A stretch of DNA of 64,000 nt, taken from positions 1 through 64,000 of the forward strand of contig CADCLN010000009.1 of assembly GCA_902802265.1 (NCBI GenBank), given 5' to 3'. The notes under the pieces were generated by a model. The model worked only from the letters and a program-made list of their open reading frames with translations, ran no database searches and was not told the origin of the DNA. Source of the DNA: an uncultured Bacteroidales bacterium. Lineage in GTDB: Bacteria > Bacteroidota > Bacteroidia > Bacteroidales > Bacteroidaceae. A program made the position numbers and the translations under genes. Below, piece after piece: positions 17,770-24,565 of the stretch (position 1 is its first letter; each line of letters opens with the position of its first letter).

Positions 17770-18924
17770 TCACCTGCGACCGCCGCCTGTGCCACGGCTA
17801 CCGCCGCCACCGAAGCCTCCACCACGGCTGCCACCGCCGCCAAAGCTGCCGCCACCGCCGCCGAAGCCTCCGCTACGTGTGGCACCTCCGCCGTATGTAC
17901 TGCTGCGCGTTGGAGCACTTGGTGTTGCGCTACGCGAGGGAGCTGGAGTATAGCTACGGCTGCTGCTGTTGTTGTTATAGGTGCTACGGCCCTGATTGCT
18001 GGGCGTAGTGGTACGGTTCGTATTGCCAGGGTTGTTATAAGTAGAACGCCTTGTGCTACCGTCGGAAGAACGTTGCGGGCTGTTATATGTCTGGCGACGA
18101 CCCGTTTCATTACGGTACTGATAAGTGCTGCGTGAAGTTCTCGGACCTGCGCCTTCGCCACCCGAGCGACCATAACGTTGAGTGCCATTGTTGGCATATC
18201 CACGGTTTCCTGCCATGGTGTTGGTGCGCGGACCACGATAGTTGCGTGCATCGAAGTTAGTACGCGGACCTATCGGACGATAGTAGCCGCCATAGTGCCG
18301 GTTGTAGCCATAGCCCCAAGTGTTCCAACGATAGTAAGGATAATTCCATCCCCACATCGGGCCATACCAGCTGTTCCAGCCATAGTAGCTCCAACCGTAG
18401 CTCCAACCGCCCCAGCCCCAGCTGAAGCTCCAAGCCGGACGATACCAGGACCAGTAGTTGTAATAGAATGGATCGTAGCAGAAATAGTCGTAGAGGTAGT
18501 CATAGACTCCGCAGTCATAGACCAAGTCCCAATAGTAAGGACTGCTCACCGAAACAACCACATTGGGGCTGTGGAAACGAAGGATACGACGCGAGTAGCG
18601 ATAGTCCAACTCGGTATTGCCTGCATTGGTCAGCTCCTCTTCGTCATAACCCGAAGCGGCACTACGGCTTTGCTCCTGAGCGTCACTACTGTAGCTGTAG
18701 CGACGGTTGTATTCATCTTCTGAGCGTTTTGAGCTCCGATAATCCACCGTGCTGGTATCAGCCCATTCCTCGGCCGGCAAAGTATTACCATAATAAGAGG
18801 AACGTGCCGACGTCGTCGTGGTGACTTGCGGCTTCTTCTTGCTTGAAGTGAAGTACATGTCATCGTCCTGAGCCATGCTGAGCAATGGCAGGAAGGAGAG
18901 AAGTATCATCAAATATCTTTTCAT
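17770..18924 (-). CDS. Secreted Gly/Tyr/Trp-rich low-complexity protein
   Basis: This 384-residue protein has a signal peptide (MKRYLMILLSFLPLLSMAQ). A Ser/Tyr-rich acidic stretch follows, then a short region ILRFHSPNVVVSVSSPYYWD. The middle is extremely rich in Trp, Tyr and Gly (many WGW and YGW steps), followed by an Arg/Asn/Ser/Thr-rich stretch and a C-terminal Gly tail (GGGG blocks ending GGGRR). No catalytic domain is recognised. The composition suggests a structural or adhesive surface protein; that is inference. Confidence 0.7.
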   Translation of the reverse strand: MKRYLMILLSFLPLLSMAQDDDMYFTSSKKKPQVTTTTSARSSYYGNTLPAEEWADTSTVDYRSSKRSEDEYNRRYSYSSDAQEQSRSAASGYDEEELTNAGNTELDYRYSRRILRFHSPNVVVSVSSPYYWDLVYDCGVYDYLYDYFCYDPFYYNYWSWYRPAWSFSWGWGGWSYGWSYYGWNSWYGPMWGWNYPYYRWNTWGYGYNRHYGGYYRPIGPRTNFDARNYRGPRTNTMAGNRGYANNGTQRYGRSGGEGAGPRTSRSTYQYRNETGRRQTYNSPQRSSDGSTRRSTYNNPGNTNRTTTPSNQGRSTYNNNSSSRSYTPAPSRSATPSAPTRSSTYGGGATRSGGFGGGGGSFGGGGSRGGGFGGGGSRGTGGGRR

Positions 18925-19066
18925 AAGGCAATCGTTTTTTTTTGAGGTTCTAAACTCTTTGTTAATGTTTCACGCTGCAAAATTATGCAATTCCTACCAC
19001 ACAGCGAGGAGAAAAATCCTAACCCTTGGGGGAATTTCCCTATTACTATTATTATAATTGGTAATA

Positions 19067-19101
19067 GAAAAAGAGAGCGCAGAGATTCATTCACTCTGCG
19101 C
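19067..19101 (-). terminator. Terminator of the tRNA cluster
   Basis: Perfect 8-base arms GCGCAGAG and CTCTGCGC (19077-19084 and 19094-19101) with a 9-base loop are followed on the minus strand by TCTCTTTTTC. It lies about 50 bases past the last tRNA. Confidence 0.7.
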
Positions 19102-19153
19102 CCTCTGTCTTCCCTGCGTCCTCTGTGCCTTTGTGCCTTGGCGCATGAATCAG

Positions 19154-19226
19154 AGCGGAAAACGAGACTCGAACTCGCGACCCCAACCTTGGCAAGGTTG
19201 TGCTCTACCAACTGAGCTATTTCCGC
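19154..19226 (-). tRNA. tRNA-Gly (GCC)
   Basis: The 73-base cloverleaf starts GCGGAAATAGCTCAG and ends TTTCCGC plus the discriminator T. The anticodon loop is TTGCCAA, giving anticodon GCC. The T-loop is GTTCGAGTC. CCA is not encoded. The sequence is identical to the gene at 19452-19524. Confidence 0.95.
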
Positions 19227-19248
19227 AAACTAATCTGGAAGCTGTGTG

Positions 19249-19330
19249 TGAAGAGAAGGAGACTCGAACTCCCACGGGCTGAGCCCACTACCCCCTCAAA
19301 GTAGCGCGTCTACCATTCCGCCACCTCTCC
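19249..19330 (-). tRNA. tRNA-Leu (GAG)
   Basis: This tRNA of about 82 bases has a long variable arm, as expected for leucine. The anticodon stem-loop contains TTGAGGG, giving anticodon GAG. The D-arm is GGCGGAATGGTAGACGCG and the T-loop is GTTCGAGTC. The acceptor stem pairs GGAGAGG with TCTCTTC, including wobble pairs. Confidence 0.93.
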
Positions 19331-19341
19331 ATTATATTTTG

Positions 19342-19422
19342 TGCCCACGACAAGAATCGAACTTGCACGTCTCTCAACACTCGCACCTGAAACGAGCGCG
19401 TCTACCATTCCGCCACGTGGGC
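19342..19422 (-). tRNA. tRNA-Leu (CAG)
   Basis: This tRNA of about 81 bases has a long variable arm. The anticodon loop TTCAGGT gives anticodon CAG. The acceptor stem GCCCACG pairs perfectly with CGTGGGC, with discriminator A. The D-arm resembles that of the neighbouring Leu tRNA. Confidence 0.93.
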
Positions 19423-19451
19423 AATTCCTTGCAGTCTTTTCAATTATTCAG

Positions 19452-19524
19452 AGCGGAAAACGAGACTCGAACTCGCGACCCCAACCTTGGCAAGGTTGTG
19501 CTCTACCAACTGAGCTATTTCCGC
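19452..19524 (-). tRNA. tRNA-Gly (GCC), second copy
   Basis: The 73-base sequence is identical to the tRNA-Gly at 19154-19226, with anticodon GCC. It is the first gene of the cluster, about 70 bases downstream of the promoter at 19592-19622. Confidence 0.95.
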
Positions 19525-19591
19525 CTAAAATTTCTGTCAAAACACCACCGCAAAAGTGGCATTTTGGTAGCTCTTCCCCTGAAAAGCGATG

Positions 19592-19622
19592 CAAAGGTAG
19601 TGCTTTTTGGCATACAACCAAA
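19592..19622 (-). promoter_or_regulatory. tRNA cluster promoter (TTTG-N19-TACCTTTG)
   Basis: On the minus strand the -33 TTTG (19622-19619) and the -7 TACCTTTG (19599-19592) are spaced by 19 bases, a full consensus match upstream of the four tRNA genes. Confidence 0.75.
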
Positions 19623-19705
19623 ATTTTTCAGCTCTTTTTTTGAAAAACGTAGCGTTTTTTCATCTTTTTGCGCTAAATTTGCGGCCAAATCAAGTAGAAC
19701 AACCC

Positions 19706-19984
19706 ATGCAGAAGCATACATCCAAGCGCGAAACCAACGAAATCATCATCTTCCTCATCAACCTTTTTTTTCTGGAAGTCATCGGCAAATTCCTTGTGAC
19801 GTTTACCCTCTTTCTTTTCCGCCTCTTTGGCATGGAAAAAGTAGCCGACTCCTATTATGCTCTGCCCCGCCATTCTTTCTACACATTCTTTATAATATTA
19901 TGTATCGTGACCCTCATCAGCATCATCAGAGTGGTCAGAGAACAGCAAAAACGCCAACATTTCAGGGAAGAAGACGAAGAATAG
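19706..19984 (+). CDS. Small two-helix membrane protein
   Basis: I start this protein at MQKHTSKRE (19706), giving 92 residues, because a TAAATTTG promoter box lies just upstream at 19674-19681. It has two hydrophobic segments (IIIFLINLFFLEVIG running into VTFTLFLFRLFG, and SFYTFFIILCIVTLISII) and a charged C-terminus (REQQKRQHFREEDEE). There is no recognised domain. It stands alone between the tRNA cluster and the dehydrogenase gene. Confidence 0.55.
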   Translation: MQKHTSKRETNEIIIFLINLFFLEVIGKFLVTFTLFLFRLFGMEKVADSYYALPRHSFYTFFIILCIVTLISIIRVVREQQKRQHFREEDEE

Positions 19985-20014
19985 ACAGGCACAGGAAAGA
20001 AAACGCCCCCTTTA

Positions 20015-20046
20015 TTTGCACAGACTACACAAAAACCCTACATTTG
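20015..20046 (+). promoter_or_regulatory. Promoter (TTTG-N20-TACATTTG)
   Basis: TTTG at 20015-20018 and TACATTTG at 20039-20046 are spaced by 20 bases. The start codon of the dehydrogenase follows at 20108. Confidence 0.65.
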
Positions 20047-20107
20047 CAGAATAATTGAAAGAAAATCGGATTTCTGGTTTCGTAATTCGGATCTTAAAAA
20101 CGTATAT

Positions 20108-21064
20108 ATGCGAATTGTCATATTGGACGGGCATACCGTCAACCCTGGCGACCTAAGCTGGGAACCCCTCGAAGAACTTGCCGACGTAAAAGTCTATGAA
20201 CGCACCGCCGAAGAAGACATCATCCCCAGATGCAAAGGTGCAGAAATCGTGCTGACCAATAAGGTCGTGCTCGATGCTCATGTGCTCAACATGTTGCCAC
20301 GGCTGCAATACATCGGCGTACTTGCCACAGGCTACAACGTGGTTGACATCGAAGTGGCAAGCCGACAAAACATCGTCGTCACCAACATTCCTGCCTACAG
20401 CACCGAGAGTGTTGCACAAATGGTATTCAGCCACTTGCTCAACATCGTCAGCCGCGCAGACTACTATGCCAACGAGAACCGCCGCGGACGTTGGAGCCAG
20501 TCGCCCGACTTCTGCTATCTGGACCACAACCTCTTCGAATTGAGCGGAAAGCGCATGGGCATCGTAGGCTTAGGCCATACAGGCACAGCAACAGCACGCA
20601 TCGCACAAGCCTTCGGCATGAATGTGCAGGCATACACATCCAAAGAAGAAGACGAACTGCCCACGGGCATCCGCAAAGTGTCGCTCGACGACCTCTTCAG
20701 CACCAGCGACATCGTCAGCCTGCATTGTCCGCTGACTGAAGACACCCACCACTTAGTGAACAAACAGGTGCTTGCCACCATGAAAACCTCCGCCATCCTC
20801 ATCAACACAGGACGTGGACCACTGGTCAACGACGAAGATCTGGCGGACGCCTTGAACCACGGCATCATTGCTGCCTACGGAGCCGACGTACTGACCACGG
20901 AACCAGCACCAGCCGACAACCCCCTGCTGAAGGCACAAAACTGCTACCTCACTCCGCATATCGCCTGGGCTACTCGTGAAGCAAGGGAACGGCTCATCGA
21001 CCAATGCGCCGCCAATGTCAAGGCTTTCATCGACGGCGAACCCATCAATCAAGTAAACGTATAA
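20108..21064 (+). CDS. D-2-hydroxyacid dehydrogenase, glycerate dehydrogenase-like
   Basis: This 318-residue NAD-dependent enzyme has the Rossmann motif GIVGLGHTGT (151-160). The catalytic arginine is in NTGRGPLV (R236), the glutamate in LTTEP (E265) and the histidine in LTPHIAW (H284). The overall form matches hydroxypyruvate reductase or glycerate dehydrogenase of the D-isomer-specific family. The substrate within the family is not certain. It is monocistronic, with its own promoter and terminator. Confidence 0.88.
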   Translation: MRIVILDGHTVNPGDLSWEPLEELADVKVYERTAEEDIIPRCKGAEIVLTNKVVLDAHVLNMLPRLQYIGVLATGYNVVDIEVASRQNIVVTNIPAYSTESVAQMVFSHLLNIVSRADYYANENRRGRWSQSPDFCYLDHNLFELSGKRMGIVGLGHTGTATARIAQAFGMNVQAYTSKEEDELPTGIRKVSLDDLFSTSDIVSLHCPLTEDTHHLVNKQVLATMKTSAILINTGRGPLVNDEDLADALNHGIIAAYGADVLTTEPAPADNPLLKAQNCYLTPHIAWATREARERLIDQCAANVKAFIDGEPINQVNV

Positions 21065-21082
21065 TAGTTCTTCCGCTGAAAC

Positions 21083-21126
21083 AGTAGTGCAGTACCGCTG
21101 AGACGATACTGCACTATTGTTTTTAC
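21083..21126 (+). terminator. Terminator after dehydrogenase
   Basis: Twelve-base arms (21083-21094 and 21107-21118, one non-Watson-Crick position) with a 12-base loop are followed by GTTTTTA. It lies 19 bases past the stop codon. Confidence 0.75.
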
Positions 21127-21157
21127 ATCTTTTATCTGTTGCAAAGTTAAAACACGG

Positions 21158-21760
21158 TCAATACAGCTCCATATTCACCTGGTTGCGGACACGACTGAGG
21201 GTTTCGGGCGTAATCTGCAAGAGCGATGCAACATGGTGAAGCGGGGCACGACGCACAATTTCTGGATTTTCACGCATCAGGCGCACATAACGCTCTTTGG
21301 CGGAATCGAAACGAATGACATCTGCCCATTGCTTTGCCTGGATGAGCAGCCGTTGCTCAATGGCGAAGATAAGCTGGCAAAATTCAAAGGAGGTACGTGC
21401 CAACTGGAAGAGTTCGTCGTGTGGAATGCCGTAAAGCACAGAGGGTTCCAGCGTAGTCAAAGTGAGATGGGATGGTTCTTGACGGAAGAAACTTTCGACA
21501 CAGACAAGCAAGTCGCCTTCGTGTGCCATGTATTCTGTCACAGTCACACCATCACGCTTATAATACTGAAGCACAAGCCCGTAGGTCAGGTAATAGATGC
21601 AACGGCAGACTTCTCCCTCGTTGACTGGGTTTTTCCCACGAATGAGTTTCTGGGGTTGAAGTATTGCTGCAAACTGCTTCAGATGTTCTGGGTCGAGCGA
21701 AACATCTAAGCTGCGACAGATGTAACGAGCGACATCTTTTGTGTTTTCAATCTTTAGCAT
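21158..21760 (-). CDS. Crp/Fnr family transcription regulator
   Basis: I start this regulator at MLKIENTKD (21760), giving 200 residues. The N-terminal two thirds is a cyclic-nucleotide-binding-like beta barrel (GEVCRCIYYLTYGLVLQYYK, EGDLLVCVESF). The C-terminus is a short helix-turn-helix (PLHHVASLLQITPETLSRVR). It lacks the Cys cluster of Fnr and the canonical cAMP-binding arginine motif, as is common for Bacteroidota members. It lies 16 bases after the YggS gene. The target genes are unknown. Confidence 0.85.
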   Translation of the reverse strand: MLKIENTKDVARYICRSLDVSLDPEHLKQFAAILQPQKLIRGKNPVNEGEVCRCIYYLTYGLVLQYYKRDGVTVTEYMAHEGDLLVCVESFFRQEPSHLTLTTLEPSVLYGIPHDELFQLARTSFEFCQLIFAIEQRLLIQAKQWADVIRFDSAKERYVRLMRENPEIVRRAPLHHVASLLQITPETLSRVRNQVNMELY

Positions 21761-21776
21761 GGTGTTTCTGAGTGTT

Positions 21777-22460
21777 TTATGGTTGTTTGTGTATAGAATA
21801 ATCACGTTCACCAAATATCATGCTGCCCACACGGACAAGGGTGGTGCCGTGTTGCAAGGCGATGAGATAATCGCCACTCATGCCCATCGACAATTCGCAG
21901 AAAGCCTTGTCATCGGGGAAGTATGTCCCCTTCACTTCCTGGAAAATCTGGGCAGCCTGTGTAAATTCATTCGCTATCTGTTGCTGGTCGTCGGTGTTGG
22001 TTGCCATGCACATCAAGCCAGCGATCTGTACGGATTTCAATTCGCACCATGTTCCTTCACAAAGCATCTGCCGCAATTCGTCTGGTGTGAAGCCAAACTT
22101 TGTTTCTTCCTGTGCGATGTGAATCTGCAAGAGGCAAGGGATGATTCGCTGACAACGTTCTGCCTGTCGGTTTATTTCTTTCAGCAGCTTCAACGAATCG
22201 ACTGCATGAATCAACGAAACGAAGGGGGCAAGGTATTTCACCTTGTTGGTTTGCAGATGTCCGATGAAATGCCACTCTATGTCTTTGGGCAGCAGGGCTT
22301 CCTTTTCCACCAATTCCTGCACATGGCTTTCGCCAAAAACACGCTGGCCTGCCTCGTATGCCTCTTGCAAAGCGCAGACAGGATGGAATTTCGACACGGC
22401 CACAAGTCTGACTCCTTGTGGAAGCGTGCTGAGCACGCGATGGAGATTATCTGCAATCAT
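21777..22460 (-). CDS. YggS-family PLP homeostasis protein
   Basis: This 227-residue single-domain PLP-binding protein has the fold of alanine racemase's N-terminal domain. The PLP lysine lies in LVAVSKFHPV (K24). Other family motifs are GESHVQEL, WHFIGHLQTNK, GLMCMA and LSMGMSGDY. The family controls the pool of pyridoxal phosphate and has no known catalytic reaction. It starts 15 bases after the DUF4494 gene. Confidence 0.93.
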   Translation of the reverse strand: MIADNLHRVLSTLPQGVRLVAVSKFHPVCALQEAYEAGQRVFGESHVQELVEKEALLPKDIEWHFIGHLQTNKVKYLAPFVSLIHAVDSLKLLKEINRQAERCQRIIPCLLQIHIAQEETKFGFTPDELRQMLCEGTWCELKSVQIAGLMCMATNTDDQQQIANEFTQAAQIFQEVKGTYFPDDKAFCELSMGMSGDYLIALQHGTTLVRVGSMIFGERDYSIHKQP

Positions 22461-22475
22461 GTGAATATAAAAAGT

Positions 22476-22940
22476 TTATGCTTCGTATTCAGGCTTTACG
22501 GCATCCCTGGTCTGATAGGGGAAAACATCCAGAAGCGGAGTTTCTTGCACAAGGGCAATCTCATAGTCAATCATGGAGCCCTTCATGCCCTCGTCGAAAC
22601 GGCGCACGGCATCGCGTAAATCGCTGGCTTGCACAAGCATCTGCTGTGAGGTACGCTTCTCTGCCTGGGTCTTTTCGTCCAATGTGACAAACACACACTT
22701 CACTTTGTACCACTTGTCGCAGCTTTCCTCTTCGGCCGTGAACATCTCGCAATAGCGTGCACGCTTGATGTCCACTACTTCCAACTGCCCGTTGCAGAAG
22801 GGCGTGATTTCCTCGATGATGCGAGCTTCAGCCTCGGTGAAGTTCAAGGCATCCACCAGATAAGGTTCTGTCACTTTCTTGGTGGCTCCCCCTTCAAGCA
22901 TTTTCTCTGTCCGAACTTTACATTCGAACCAATTGTTCAT
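22476..22940 (-). CDS. DUF4494 protein
   Basis: This protein of about 154 residues is restricted to Bacteroidota in my knowledge. The N-terminus MNNWFECKVRTEK and the segment TEPYLVDALNFTEAEARI are typical of DUF4494. It has no signal or membrane segment and its function is unknown. I use the ATG at 22940 because family members begin close to the NWFECKV motif; an ATG two codons upstream is also possible. It lies between the PurF-like gene and yggS. Confidence 0.8.
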   Translation of the reverse strand: MNNWFECKVRTEKMLEGGATKKVTEPYLVDALNFTEAEARIIEEITPFCNGQLEVVDIKRARYCEMFTAEEESCDKWYKVKCVFVTLDEKTQAEKRTSQQMLVQASDLRDAVRRFDEGMKGSMIDYEIALVQETPLLDVFPYQTRDAVKPEYEA

Positions 22941-22988
22941 AATCATATTCGTTTCGTTATTACTTTTTTACATCAAATCTGCCATTTC

Positions 22989-24476
22989 CTATCGAATGAC
23001 ATTTTCTTCCTTTAAAGTATAGAATGAGCTGCCGTCAAAGCAATGTGTACACACTTGACTCTTGTGCAGACCGATGGCGTTCACGATGGTTTCCAGCTTC
23101 GAGAAATGGAGCGAATCGAGGTTGAGCCGACGGGCTATTTCCTCTACCATGCGCTTGTACTCTTGCGTATCGCTCTGGGTATAAAGCTGAAGGCGTTCTT
23201 GTGGCACATCGACACTTTCCACGGTATTGGCATCGTCGAGCTTTGTCATCTTGTCATGTGGAGCCTCCAAATCCATGATGACCCGACGGGCAATAAGTTC
23301 CAGTTCGCTCTTGCTGGCACTAAAATTGATGAACGGACAAGCGTAAACCAACGGAGGACAGGCTATGCGCATGTGTACTTCTTTTGCACCCAATTCCTTC
23401 AGTTTCTTTGCATTATTGCGTAATTGCGTACCCCTGACGATGCTATCGTCACAGAAAAGACAACGCTTGCCTTGCAACATGGCTCCGTTGGGGATGAGCT
23501 TCATCTTTGCCACCAGGTTGCGCATCTCCTGATTGGTAGGCATGAAGGAACGTGGCCAAGTAGGTGTATATTTGCTGATACCACGCACATACGGCACCTT
23601 ATGTCCAGCCGAATAGCCCAAAGCCATGCCGTTTCCGCTGTCGGGAATGCCGCCCACGGTATCTACCTCTGTGGGGTCTTCCTTTCCCATCACACGACCC
23701 GTCTCAAAGCGCACTTCTTCCACATTCCTTCCTTCGTAGCTGCTGGTTGGGAAACCATAGTAAATCCATAGGAATGAACAAATTTGGTTGCCTTTGTTAG
23801 GCCGTCTGAGCTGCTCCATGCCGTCGGGACGCAACCTGACGATTTCGCCTGGCCCCAGGTAGTAAGTGGTTTCGTAGCCCAGATTGGGAAAGGCAGAAGA
23901 TTCGCTCGTGGCAGCCATGGCACCTTCTTTCTGTCCGATGACAATGGGGGTGCGTCCCCAAGAGTCACGAGCCGCAATAATGCCGTCTTCGGTCAGGAGC
24001 AAAACAGAGCACGAACCATGAATGTTGCGATAGATGTTCTCGATGCCATCGACAAAGGATTTCCCCTTGATAATCAGCAGTCCAATGAGTTCCGTCTGAT
24101 TAATTTTGCCCGAACTGAACTCGCTCAGCACCATATTTTCGTTAAGCAACTGCTCGGCTATTTCCTCCAAATTGTTGATTTTCGCCACGGTAACCAACGC
24201 GAATCTGCCCAGGTGTGAATTCATCAACAACGGCTGCGCATCGGTATCACTTACGATGCCGATACCTGACTTGCCGTGGAACTTGTCCAGTTCGTCTTCA
24301 AAACGTGTACGGAAATACGTGTTCTCAAGATTGTGGATACTACGAAAAAAGCCCTTTTCCCCACTGTAAGTCGCCATACCACCACGCTTTGTGCCAAGAT
24401 GCGACTGGTAATCAGTGCCATAGAAAAGGTCCGTAACGCACTTCTGGGTACTCACGGTACCAAAAAAGCCTCCCAT
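22989..24476 (-). CDS. PurF-like phosphoribosyltransferase without glutaminase Cys
   Basis: This 495-residue protein aligns along its length with amidophosphoribosyltransferase. The PRPP loop CDDSIVRGT (342-350) is intact. Candidate ligands of the Fe-S cluster found in B. subtilis-type PurF are present: C233 in QICSF, C380 in YACPF, and C476/C479 in VCTHC. The N-terminus is MGGFFG, where a true PurF begins with a catalytic cysteine (CGI/CGV), so the Ntn glutaminase nucleophile is missing. It may use ammonia, be regulatory, or have another role. A promoter-like TAACTTTG lies 40 bases upstream. Confidence 0.8.
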   Translation of the reverse strand: MGGFFGTVSTQKCVTDLFYGTDYQSHLGTKRGGMATYSGEKGFFRSIHNLENTYFRTRFEDELDKFHGKSGIGIVSDTDAQPLLMNSHLGRFALVTVAKINNLEEIAEQLLNENMVLSEFSSGKINQTELIGLLIIKGKSFVDGIENIYRNIHGSCSVLLLTEDGIIAARDSWGRTPIVIGQKEGAMAATSESSAFPNLGYETTYYLGPGEIVRLRPDGMEQLRRPNKGNQICSFLWIYYGFPTSSYEGRNVEEVRFETGRVMGKEDPTEVDTVGGIPDSGNGMALGYSAGHKVPYVRGISKYTPTWPRSFMPTNQEMRNLVAKMKLIPNGAMLQGKRCLFCDDSIVRGTQLRNNAKKLKELGAKEVHMRIACPPLVYACPFINFSASKSELELIARRVIMDLEAPHDKMTKLDDANTVESVDVPQERLQLYTQSDTQEYKRMVEEIARRLNLDSLHFSKLETIVNAIGLHKSQVCTHCFDGSSFYTLKEENVIR

Positions 24477-24516
24477 ATATTATAAATAATGTGTATGTGT
24501 GTGTAAAAAACTTCTG

Positions 24517-24548
24517 CAAAGTTACGCCAACTCCGTGGAAAATACAAG
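24517..24548 (-). promoter_or_regulatory. Promoter of PurF-like gene
   Basis: The minus strand carries TAACTTTG (24524-24517). A near-consensus CTTG (24548-24545) lies 20 bases upstream of it. Confidence 0.5.
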
Positions 24549-24565
24549 CAATTTTGAATTTTTTA

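Noticed and set aside
18924-19154. Possible small gene between the Gly-rich protein and the tRNAs
   Set aside because: The short open frames there are low-complexity and overlap the tRNA terminator; no start with coding-like composition is seen.
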